Shown here: in pieces, positions 1 to 6,476 of the stretch | Layout of the letters: each line of letters starts with the position of its first letter | Numbering within the stretch: position 1 is the stretch's first letter | Source of the DNA: Nostoc sp. CHAB 5834 | GTDB taxonomy: Bacteria; Cyanobacteriota; Cyanobacteriia; Cyanobacteriales; Nostocaceae | Assembly (NCBI GenBank): GCA_020829485.1 | Contig: JAIVFU010000203.1 | Location: 1-9,055 of the forward strand | DNA length: 9,055 nt | Direction of reading: 5' to 3' | The notes under the pieces: model-generated | Databases searched by the model: none | What the model saw: only the letters and a program-made list of their open reading frames with translations | What the model was told of the DNA's origin: nothing | Program-made: the position numbers and the translations under genes

Positions 1-2
1 GG

Positions 3-92
3 AATGAAAAGTCAACCTTGAAAATTATCGCAAAGTGCCAAATTCCAGATGACAATTTTACCAGCCAAATAGACTTTGCGATCGCAGCTTAA
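3..92 (+). CDS. Possible 3' end of an unidentified open reading frame (5' end outside the window)
   Basis: One frame is open from the window edge to a TAA at 90-92 and gives 29 codons, ending SQIDFAIAA. The peptide has ordinary composition and carries a HIP1 octamer inside its last codons, as cyanobacterial coding sequence often does. I do not recognise the family. The open stretch is short enough to occur by chance, so this is only a candidate tail of a gene that begins upstream of the window. Confidence 0.2.
   Translation, partial: NEKSTLKIIAKCQIPDDNFTSQIDFAIAA
78..85. repeat. HIP1 octamer GCGATCGC
   Basis: An exact GCGATCGC palindrome. This octamer is strongly over-represented in many cyanobacterial genomes, so it supports the host assignment. 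It has no specific local function that I can infer. Confidence 0.7.
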
Positions 93-229
93 TTTCCGCA
101 CCTTTTTTATGGTGACGTGTACTTAGGACGTATTCATACCGTTTCTACCGACGTTGAACCCTCGTAAATTGGCAGAGGTATTGCAAATACAATACCCATT
201 TTCTTCTAATAGGATAGCTTGTATTGATT

Positions 230-241
230 GCCTGATCAGGC
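230..241. repeat. Perfect 12-bp palindrome GCCTGATCAGGC
   Basis: The sequence equals its own reverse complement, with no spacer between the half-sites. It lies about 300 bp upstream of the operon start. It could be a protein-binding site or part of a decayed dispersed repeat. There is no U-run beside it, so it is not a terminator. Confidence 0.3.
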
Positions 242-417
242 TTATAGCGATCACCTTTTCGGAAAGTGGCAAAAGCGCACTATTCTTCAACGGGAAAATG
301 CTCCTTCGAGAGTCAGACTTAATATAGCAATCCTATTTGAGATCCGAACAGGTTTCACACTGATGAAGCTTAAGAAAATTAAATTCTTGGTGATTGGTAA
401 AGAACTTAAATAGCCAC

Positions 418-423
418 TTGACA
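418..423 (+). promoter_or_regulatory. Candidate -35 box TTGACA for the operon
   Basis: This is an exact match to the sigma-70-type -35 hexamer, about 120 bp upstream of the first operon gene. At 16-18 nt spacing I see only poor -10 matches, the best being ACAAAT at 440-445 with 3 of 6 positions. The assignment is therefore weak; the promoter could instead lie nearer the start, around the GATAAAT at 502-508. Confidence 0.2.
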
Positions 424-541
424 ACAGAAAAAGATTTGGACAAATACCAATACTTTCTTAAAAAGTTTTTGCTCTGTAGTCTAATGAAATGTACTGTACT
501 TGATAAATTTCCTGCTGGATACTTGTGAACGATAAACCCTT

Positions 542-1549
542 GTGTTTGATAATTTTATGAAATACTGGACTCCGGACACAACCACGGCTACTATCGAAAA
601 CAGGTTACTTTACAAATGGACTTGTAATGCGATAGCCGATCTTCTTTTAAAAACATCACTAAGCTCTCGATATAAACTCATAAACAATGTTATTAAAGTT
701 GGCAACCGATTATGTCATCCACTCTTTTTTCAATGGTATTTTACTTTGAAAGATAATTTGTTAAATGGAGAGGAATGTGTTGGAACTTTAATGAATGACT
801 TTAGCCTTGTACTTACTCAAATTGAGCAAAGTCGACAGCAAGCGATTATGTGCCAAAAACGTTACGGTATCGGTATAGAGGTTGCACCAGATTCAAAAGG
901 GATGTCACTTACTATTGGCAAAGCGATGACAATGGCGAGAAAAGCTACACATGAAATCCCGGAGATCAATGTGCTTACCATTTTAGATGAAGAACTTGAA
1001 GAAAGCATCAAGGGAGCATCAAAAATATTACGTACTTGTTGGCCGGAAATGTACAGCGAAATCGTAACATCTGTACAACAGTTATATATATTCCGTAGCA
1101 AAAAGGTAATTGGCTTTGTTGATTTTCACTCTCACGGATCAATCTGGTTGCGTGAAAATGCAATTCGCACTCCTCTCCAATTAGCTGAGGAGCTAATTCA
1201 TGAATCCAGTCATGTTAGGCTAAACGTTAGCCACGCATTGGAACCACTGTTTGTCAATGACAACAGTGAAATCTATACTTCGCCTCTAAGATTTGATCCT
1301 CGCCCGATGTTCGGCGTTTTTCACCAAATGTTTGTTCTCTGCCGACTATCTGAATTTTATAACCGTATTGCATCAACAAAGATACCTGTTGATAACATTG
1401 CTTTAAGAAAAGGCACAATTGATGAAAGGAGGCAAGCTATCAGGAAGAATTTAGTAAATAGTTATCATATTGTTGAAAAATATGCAAATATGACTTCTGC
1501 CGGTAAAAACCTTATGGAGAATATTTCAATCTCAGGAGTACTTTTATGA
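542..1549 (+). CDS. HExxH-motif RiPP modification protein (probable 2-oxoglutarate-dependent peptide beta-hydroxylase)
   Basis: The 335-residue protein carries HESSH at residues 220-224 inside an EELIHESSHVRL helix. About 25 residues later comes the block SPLRFDPRPMFGVFHQMF, whose His261 is well placed as a third metal ligand. This layout is typical of the HEXXH peptide-modification family. The family was long annotated as putative proteases and is now linked to Fe/2-oxoglutarate-dependent beta-hydroxylation of RiPP precursors, so the exact reaction here is inferred from family. No signal peptide or membrane segment is evident, so it should act in the cytoplasm. An in-frame TAA lies at 533-535, leaving GTG 542 or ATG 557 as starts; neither has a good ribosome binding site, so the start is uncertain by five residues. 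Its 3' end overlaps the next gene by 4 nt. It opens an operon with YcaO and E1-like genes, which supports a peptide-modifying role. Confidence 0.75.
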   Translation: MFDNFMKYWTPDTTTATIENRLLYKWTCNAIADLLLKTSLSSRYKLINNVIKVGNRLCHPLFFQWYFTLKDNLLNGEECVGTLMNDFSLVLTQIEQSRQQAIMCQKRYGIGIEVAPDSKGMSLTIGKAMTMARKATHEIPEINVLTILDEELEESIKGASKILRTCWPEMYSEIVTSVQQLYIFRSKKVIGFVDFHSHGSIWLRENAIRTPLQLAEELIHESSHVRLNVSHALEPLFVNDNSEIYTSPLRFDPRPMFGVFHQMFVLCRLSEFYNRIASTKIPVDNIALRKGTIDERRQAIRKNLVNSYHIVEKYANMTSAGKNLMENISISGVLL

Positions 1550-2673
1550 GACTCCAATCCTTTCCAGATAGAGAGTTGAAGCTTCGACAAATTTACCAGG
1601 TTATTCCAGTCAGTGAATCCGAGGTGTTATTATTCAGTACAAAAGAAAAGAGTTTACAGTTAAATTATATTGGTTCTTTGCTACTTCCTATTGTCAAATA
1701 TCTCATTCAAGGTACAAGTTGGCGAAAGCTTCAGGTTTCACCAGAATCAAGGAATCCGCAGTGGCTTGAGACTGTTGATAAAGTAATTACTGCCCTCGCT
1801 ACCTGTGGAGCATTAGCTCATTTTGTCGATAAACCAGACGATTTATCTGTCTCTGAGTGCGAGCGGTTTAAACACCAACTTGACTATTTTTCAAAATATG
1901 AAGACCAGAATCTGTCGAGATTTGATTACCTGAGAAAGCTTCGTAAAGCTCATGTATTAATGCTGGGACTTGGAAGCTTAGGTTCATCGACTTTGCAGCA
2001 TTTTGTATCTGCTGGAATTGGTCAGATTACAGGGATAGATATGGATCGAGTAGAGATTCAAAACTTGACTCGATCTGTAGCGTTTAGCGAATCTGATGTA
2101 GAGCAAACGAAAATTGATGTGGCAAAGCGAATAGTTATCGGCAGTTCTAGGTTCACATCATACCAAGGGATCTTTCAAGAGATCAAGGATGAAAACACAA
2201 TTTCTGATATCTTGTCGGCTATCGAGCCGGTGGATCTCGTTCTGCTCACAGCGGATACACCCATATGGAAGATATCGATTTGGGCAGCAGAAGCTTGTCG
2301 AAAACATGGGGTTGCTTTAATTCGAGGAAATCGTTTTGGTGTGGGACCACTGACTATACCGCATAAATCGGCATGTCCTGCCTGTAGTTGGCCACGTACT
2401 TTAGATGAACATCCAGAAGCAGCCCAATTAGTGGAACATCAGCGTAAATTTGGCGGTTCTCCCGCCGGAGTCATGAGCCCTGTGATTGGAATGACCTCGG
2501 CTATCCTTGCTCAAGAAAGCATTGCTTTCTTAAGTGGCGCAGGAGATGTGCATGTCATAAATACGCGTCTTTCTGTTGATATCGAGAAAAACCCAAGTCT
2601 TCTTGTAATTCCCTTTCCTATGGATAAGCGTTGTGCTGTATGCGGAAGTATGGAGAATATGAATGCAGGCTAA
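1546..2673 (+). CDS. E1/ThiF-like protein, TOMM (azole peptide) cyclodehydratase partner with a putative N-terminal leader-binding domain
   Basis: The protein has 375 residues. Residues 135-180 form the E1/ThiF/MoeB Rossmann core: GLGSLGS at 141-147, then GIDMDRVEIQNLTR at 163-176, matching the DxDxVExxNLxR signature. Two CxxC pairs, CPAC (277-280) and CAVC (363-366), look like the structural zinc site. The first ~100 residues, mixed beta strand and helix, precede the Rossmann core where azole-peptide C proteins carry a PqqD-like winged-helix RRE that binds the leader; this domain is inferred from position. Such proteins present substrate to a YcaO enzyme and activate it, and the YcaO gene follows directly. 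The ATG sits in an ATGA overlap with the upstream stop, with AGGAG at 1534-1538 and a 7-nt spacer. A sulfur-carrier E1 (ThiF/MoeB) is less likely given the neighbours. Confidence 0.8.
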   Translation: MRLQSFPDRELKLRQIYQVIPVSESEVLLFSTKEKSLQLNYIGSLLLPIVKYLIQGTSWRKLQVSPESRNPQWLETVDKVITALATCGALAHFVDKPDDLSVSECERFKHQLDYFSKYEDQNLSRFDYLRKLRKAHVLMLGLGSLGSSTLQHFVSAGIGQITGIDMDRVEIQNLTRSVAFSESDVEQTKIDVAKRIVIGSSRFTSYQGIFQEIKDENTISDILSAIEPVDLVLLTADTPIWKISIWAAEACRKHGVALIRGNRFGVGPLTIPHKSACPACSWPRTLDEHPEAAQLVEHQRKFGGSPAGVMSPVIGMTSAILAQESIAFLSGAGDVHVINTRLSVDIEKNPSLLVIPFPMDKRCAVCGSMENMNAG

Positions 2674-3919
2674 TTTTGTCTCAGAAAATTATAGTCAACT
2701 TTTTTCGATAGAGAAGGTAGATGTTCAGCCTGCTTTTAAGGAAGCACCAGACCTACTAATTGCGAGAACTGCTGCCTTTAGCAAATCGTTTCCAAAAAAT
2801 CCTTACTCGCAGGGTATGCGAGTAATCACAGGTGCTGCATGTGGATTGTCTGAGTATCAAGTCAGAGTACGTGCGTTCGGTGAACTCTTGGAGCGACTAA
2901 GCGCTTTCAATTCGGGGAATGAGTCAATTTGTTTAAAAGCTAGTTATTTGGATCTGCAAGCAAAAGCAGTTCCTACAATATCTCCGAATACTCTTCAATT
3001 ATTCAACTCAACACAGGTAATCTCAGATGAAGTTAGTACAGAGCTGGATGCGGCTATTTTAAGCTGGTGTACTGGTTTCGATCTTGTAGCTGAAAGATAT
3101 GTGTATGTTCCTGCGCTAGTGGCATATTTTAGTTGGAAGCCTCCTCAAGGAGAGAAGGTTTTTGTAAAACCGAACGCAAATGGTCTTGCAGCAGGTACAA
3201 ATCCCTATAAAGCTCAATGCAGAGCTTTACTAGAAGTCATTGAGCGAAATACTTGTATGCAATCATGGCATACTTTGAAAGTAACTGTCTTTTCTCTTAA
3301 TCTAGATGCTATTCCAACAACTTATACTGACTGCTGTAGAACCTTGGGACTAGTAATTGAATTATATTCTTTGGAGACAGTCCACCTACCACCGACTATT
3401 CTTACATTAATAAGTCGACCCAATGGAAATGAATTAACAGTTGGTTCCGCATGCGATCTCTCTATTACAAGCGCAATAGAGAAGGCTACTCAAGAAGCAT
3501 TAATGCTTCAGTGGACAATGCGTAATACTCCACTAACATCTGTTTCAATAAAATGTCCAAAGACTTCTTTGGAACGTGTAGCCTACACTTATGAACACGG
3601 TTCATTAGTGAGAAATTGGTATCGCAGCCATGCAATACCTCACGGAAAATACTATCACGATGCTTTTGATTGCAATCTGCATCAACTTGCATCAGTAATT
3701 CGTGAAACTTATGGGTGTGAAGTACTTTCTGTAGATGTAACGGATACAATGTCGCGAATGATGGGATGGAGTGTATTTCGGGTTTTGCTTTCAAATAACC
3801 GTCTGAAGGAATCTAATTCGATGGTTCATTATTTTGAGGAGTGTACTAAAACTACTAAATTATTACCAGAATGTGAGGTTATAGGGGAGTCTCAAACATC
3901 TCCGTCCCCTTTTGGCTAA
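2663..3919 (+). CDS. YcaO-domain ATP-dependent cyclodehydratase
   Basis: The 418-residue protein has the YcaO ATP-binding features: GELLER at 73-78 (Glu74, Glu77, Arg78), then NGLAAGTNPYKAQCRALLEVIER at 173-195 (Glu191, Glu194) and an AIEKATQEAL helix at 271-280. YcaO enzymes use ATP to phosphorylate backbone amides during cyclisation of Cys, Ser or Thr to azolines; some relatives make thioamides or amidines. The E1-like partner directly upstream favours azoline formation. The C terminus is PSPFG (414-418), resembling the PxPxP tail of azoline-forming YcaOs but with Gly for the last Pro. The gene overlaps the E1-like gene by 11 nt, with GGAG at 2652-2655 and a 7-nt spacer, so coupled expression of the two subunits is likely. 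No flavin dehydrogenase gene is visible that would oxidise azolines to azoles. Confidence 0.85.
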   Translation: MQANFVSENYSQLFSIEKVDVQPAFKEAPDLLIARTAAFSKSFPKNPYSQGMRVITGAACGLSEYQVRVRAFGELLERLSAFNSGNESICLKASYLDLQAKAVPTISPNTLQLFNSTQVISDEVSTELDAAILSWCTGFDLVAERYVYVPALVAYFSWKPPQGEKVFVKPNANGLAAGTNPYKAQCRALLEVIERNTCMQSWHTLKVTVFSLNLDAIPTTYTDCCRTLGLVIELYSLETVHLPPTILTLISRPNGNELTVGSACDLSITSAIEKATQEALMLQWTMRNTPLTSVSIKCPKTSLERVAYTYEHGSLVRNWYRSHAIPHGKYYHDAFDCNLHQLASVIRETYGCEVLSVDVTDTMSRMMGWSVFRVLLSNNRLKESNSMVHYFEECTKTTKLLPECEVIGESQTSPSPFG

Positions 3920-3921
3920 GT

Positions 3922-3926
3922 GGAGG
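3922..3926 (+). promoter_or_regulatory. GGAGG ribosome binding site that favours a TTG start at 3935
   Basis: GGAGG lies 8 nt before an in-frame TTG at 3935-3937. The alternative GTG at 3920 overlaps this Shine-Dalgarno sequence and would have to be served by a site inside the upstream YcaO gene, where none is obvious. The TTG is therefore the more likely start of the JmjC gene. Confidence 0.6.
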
Positions 3927-3934
3927 TTAATAAG

Positions 3935-4750
3935 TTGATTAACAAGAACAAGGTAGAAGAAAAAGCTTCAGTTATCCATAGGCTTCGAGCACCTTCATTT
4001 AAAGAATTTGAAGAATATAGAACAACGATAGATCAGCCTGCAGTCCTGGAAAATGTCATTACTGGTTGGCCAGCAGTTAATAAGTGGAGTATCAAATACT
4101 TCCAAGAAAAATGGGGAGCCTTTTATATTAGTGCTTGTGCCAATGACAACGGCGAACATCGTTACAAGTATTCTTATCCTGAATCTATAATGTTCTCTCA
4201 ATTCCTCGACAGGATCACTAAAACCGATGGTTCAGAACGAAAATACTTCCTAGCACAATTGCGGCTCATAGGCGATTTTGCTAGTGCTACAGATGATATT
4301 TTGATACCCGAATGTATCCCTATAGATAATGTTGAGATGGTCAGTCTCTGGATGGCTGCAAAAGGAACCGCAACACATCTTCATTGGGATAGTCATCCAG
4401 GTATGCTTGCATTAATTCAGGGTTGCAAAGCAGTCCGTTTATATTCACCTGAATTATTTGAAAGCATGTATCCAGTGGCTGAATCAGAATTAAAGCTTAA
4501 TTGGAGTCAAGTAGATTTTCTACGTCCTGATACAGCAGAGTTTCCTCGCTATATTAATGCTCCCTCAACCAGTGTCGACCTAGTTGCAGGCGAATTATTA
4601 TACATCCCGCAGTACTGGTGGCACAGTGTGAAGAATTTAGACTTTTCCATAGGTACACAATTCTTCTTGACAGGCAAACATAATTCACATCCATGGGCAG
4701 CCTTTTATTGTCGTCGGCAAGCAATACGAGCGGGACGAATTCAACCATAG
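3935..4750 (+). CDS. JmjC/cupin_8 (FIH-type) Fe(II)/2-oxoglutarate-dependent hydroxylase
   Basis: The preferred TTG start gives 271 residues; an upstream in-frame GTG at 3920 would give 276, and I use the 276-residue numbering here. The double-stranded beta-helix signature is clear. THLHWDSH at 152-159 supplies the HxD metal ligands (His155, Asp157), GCKAVRLYSP places Lys170 where FIH binds 2-oxoglutarate, and GELLYIPQYWWHSVKNL supplies the distal His235. The N-terminal segment ENVITGWPAVNKW is also typical of cupin_8/JmjC-like proteins. Members hydroxylate protein or peptide side chains (Asn, Asp, Lys, Arg, His) using Fe(II), O2 and 2-oxoglutarate. Placed immediately after the YcaO gene, it most likely hydroxylates the same peptide; the target residue cannot be read from the sequence. 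It is soluble, with no signal peptide. Confidence 0.8.
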   Translation: MINKNKVEEKASVIHRLRAPSFKEFEEYRTTIDQPAVLENVITGWPAVNKWSIKYFQEKWGAFYISACANDNGEHRYKYSYPESIMFSQFLDRITKTDGSERKYFLAQLRLIGDFASATDDILIPECIPIDNVEMVSLWMAAKGTATHLHWDSHPGMLALIQGCKAVRLYSPELFESMYPVAESELKLNWSQVDFLRPDTAEFPRYINAPSTSVDLVAGELLYIPQYWWHSVKNLDFSIGTQFFLTGKHNSHPWAAFYCRRQAIRAGRIQP

Positions 4751-4798
4751 CTGTAGCGAACTGCAAGGAATAAGGAATGTCGAATTCTTTTGGATTAT

Positions 4799-4805
4799 AA
4801 AGGAG
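4799..4805 (+). promoter_or_regulatory. Strong ribosome binding site AAAGGAG for the S53 peptidase gene
   Basis: AAAGGAG sits 6 nt before the ATG at 4812. It is the strongest Shine-Dalgarno sequence in the operon and gives this gene independent translation after the 61-nt gap. No terminator or clear promoter is seen in the gap, so cotranscription with the upstream genes is likely. Confidence 0.6.
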
Positions 4806-4811
4806 TCACTC

Positions 4812-6476
4812 ATGAAAACACATATACCTATTCACGGAAGTGCTCACAGAGTTCTTCAGTACTGTCAGGAAGTTGATGTATCATCTGAACCTCAGAAAAA
4901 AGTTGGGCAAGCTAAGGAGAAGCTTCGGGTTTCAGTCTGGATTCGCTCTAATTCTCAACATAATTGGAAAGCATTGGCTGAGGAAATTCTTTCTACAAAA
5001 ACCCAAAAACAAAGGGAAGAAAATCAAGAAAGGTTAAATACGATTATTCGCGCCTCCTCTGAAGATATTCAGCAGATTGTGTCGTTTGCACATATGTACA
5101 ATCTTGATGTTTTGTACGAAAACCCTGATTGTTGCAGAATAGTTATTGAGGGCGCACCAGAAGATTTTGAGCGGGCATTCCAAGTAAGTCTAAGGTACTT
5201 CCGCTATTGTGATGGTATCTATCGCGCATACCAAGGTACAGTTCATGTACCAGAAGCATTAGCGGAGATAATAGATTATGTTTCTGGGTTAGATAATCTC
5301 CCGCTATTTCAGCAATATAAACACGGAGTAAATCTGGATTTACCAGCAAGTGATCCACCTATGTTAGCAAAGTACCTGCCGAAAGAAATAGCAGCACTTT
5401 ATCATTTTCCATCTAGTTCTGATTTAAATCGAGAAGTGATTGGAATAATGGTTCCTTTTGGTGGCTTTTTAAAAGACGACATGAAAGCTTACTTTTCTGA
5501 TCTTGGCTTACAGACTCCTGAAATCAACGTTGTAGGATCAAACAAGCCTGCGGATAAAGTAAAGGTACAAAAAGCTTTGCAAGGAGAAATTCCACGAACT
5601 CCTGAAATCGCCGCAACGATAGAAACAACCATGGATATTCAACTGCTGGGAGCTTTAGCTAACGGGGCAAAGATTGTCGTTTACATTGGTGAAGGGTTTG
5701 ATGTCAGTAGTATTCTTCATCTCCTTACACAAGTAGCAACAGATGTTAAATATTGTCCTCGTGTACTTTCTGGTAGCTGGGGCGTAGCAGAGGAGGCACT
5801 TCCAGAAAAGGTTTTGGATCTGCTGGATAAACAGTTGCTACTACTAGCATCTCGAGGAGTTAGCATTTGCTTCTCTTCAGGGGATGGGGGTTCAACAAGT
5901 TTACCATCGAACTCTAATCTAATTCCAACATACCCAGCTTCAAGTGCTTATGTCCTTGCATGCGGAGGTACTTATGTTGAATCAAATACTAGTGTCATCA
6001 CCCAAGAGACAGTCTGGAACTCAGGGAAGAACGCCAGTGGTGGAGGTTTCAGTGCAAGATTTCCGATGCCTTGGTGGCAGTCGGAGTCTGGAATTAAGGA
6101 TAAATTTGGAAATTCAGGTCGTGGTGTCCCTGATGTAAGTGCAAACGCAGCTAAAGAAAGTGGTTGTAAGCTCTTAGTTGCAGATCAAAACTTTGTTTCT
6201 AGCGGAACAAGCGCCGCGGCACCACTATGGGCTGCTCTTCTAGCAATCTTAAACAGTAAGTTAGGAACTTCTGTTGGCTTCTTTAACCCTGTGCTTTATC
6301 GACCAGAGATTGCACTTTCTCTACGAGATATCACTATAGGAAACAACAATATCAAAAAGGAGGGTGGTCTATATCATGCACAAGAGGGATGGGATGCTTG
6401 CACTGGTTGGGGAAGTCCCAATGGTGAGGCTCTTCTTACAGCTTTAAAGACTTTCTATAGTAACAATTTGGGGTAG
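4812..6476 (+). CDS. S53 family (sedolisin/kumamolisin-type) serine-carboxyl peptidase with propeptide
   Basis: The 554-residue protein has a pro-kumamolisin activation domain (about residues 35-165, including EGAPEDFERAFQVSLRYF) followed by the catalytic domain. The S53 catalytic set is intact: Glu271 and Asp275 in ETTMD, Trp323 in SGSWG, the oxyanion Asp358 in SSGDG, and the nucleophile Ser467 in SGTSAAAP. The C-terminal calcium-site region is present as RDITIG (505-510) and WDACTGWGSPNG (527-538). Length and order match complete bacterial kumamolisins, so the enzyme looks functional, with self-cleavage of the propeptide expected. The N terminus is not a Sec signal peptide (no hydrophobic core after MKTHIPIHGSAHR). 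S53 enzymes usually act at acid pH and often outside the cell. Here the operon context suggests leader removal or maturation of the modified peptide, which is inference. The gene's last 33 bp overlap the convergent acetyltransferase gene. Confidence 0.9.
   Translation: MKTHIPIHGSAHRVLQYCQEVDVSSEPQKKVGQAKEKLRVSVWIRSNSQHNWKALAEEILSTKTQKQREENQERLNTIIRASSEDIQQIVSFAHMYNLDVLYENPDCCRIVIEGAPEDFERAFQVSLRYFRYCDGIYRAYQGTVHVPEALAEIIDYVSGLDNLPLFQQYKHGVNLDLPASDPPMLAKYLPKEIAALYHFPSSSDLNREVIGIMVPFGGFLKDDMKAYFSDLGLQTPEINVVGSNKPADKVKVQKALQGEIPRTPEIAATIETTMDIQLLGALANGAKIVVYIGEGFDVSSILHLLTQVATDVKYCPRVLSGSWGVAEEALPEKVLDLLDKQLLLLASRGVSICFSSGDGGSTSLPSNSNLIPTYPASSAYVLACGGTYVESNTSVITQETVWNSGKNASGGGFSARFPMPWWQSESGIKDKFGNSGRGVPDVSANAAKESGCKLLVADQNFVSSGTSAAAPLWAALLAILNSKLGTSVGFFNPVLYRPEIALSLRDITIGNNNIKKEGGLYHAQEGWDACTGWGSPNGEALLTALKTFYSNNLG

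Larger units (their letters stand above)
93..541. other. Intergenic region upstream of the RiPP-type operon, no convincing gene
   Basis: I translated this stretch on both strands looking for a precursor peptide. The + strand ATG-initiated frames are all under 20 codons (for example at 109, 299, 362 and 484). The longest minus-strand ATG frame is 21 residues, from 199 down to about 134. A TTG-initiated 61-codon frame at 228-413 has no ribosome binding site, no cysteine and no leader/core organisation, and I do not call it. The region does hold a perfect 12-bp palindrome (230-241), a TTGACA hexamer (418-423) and a GTAC-T-GTAC element (491-499), so it is more likely the regulatory region of the operon than coding DNA. 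Confidence 0.5.

Noticed and set aside
134..199. Minus-strand 21-codon frame starting MGIVFAIPLPIY
   Set aside because: It is short, has no ribosome binding site, no cysteine and no support from context.
228..413. A 61-codon open frame upstream of the operon, considered as a RiPP precursor
   Set aside because: It begins with TTG without a ribosome binding site, has no cysteine and few Ser/Thr in its C-terminal part (ending KFLVIGKELK), and shows no leader/core boundary.
487..502. Possible LexA (SOS) box around GTACTGTAC
   Set aside because: The half-sites are one base apart, whereas the cyanobacterial LexA consensus has four bases between GTAC and GTWC.
862..1101. Minus-strand open frame within the HExxH gene (and similar antisense frames at 3486-3794, 3995-4201, 4554-4766, 5143-5358 and 8146-8517)
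   Set aside because: They lie opposite genes with clear family motifs and their translations have low-complexity or non-protein-like composition.
4777..4800. A 7-codon ATG frame in the gap before the peptidase gene
   Set aside because: It is too short to be a precursor and ends inside the ribosome binding site of the next gene; at most it could be a chance frame.
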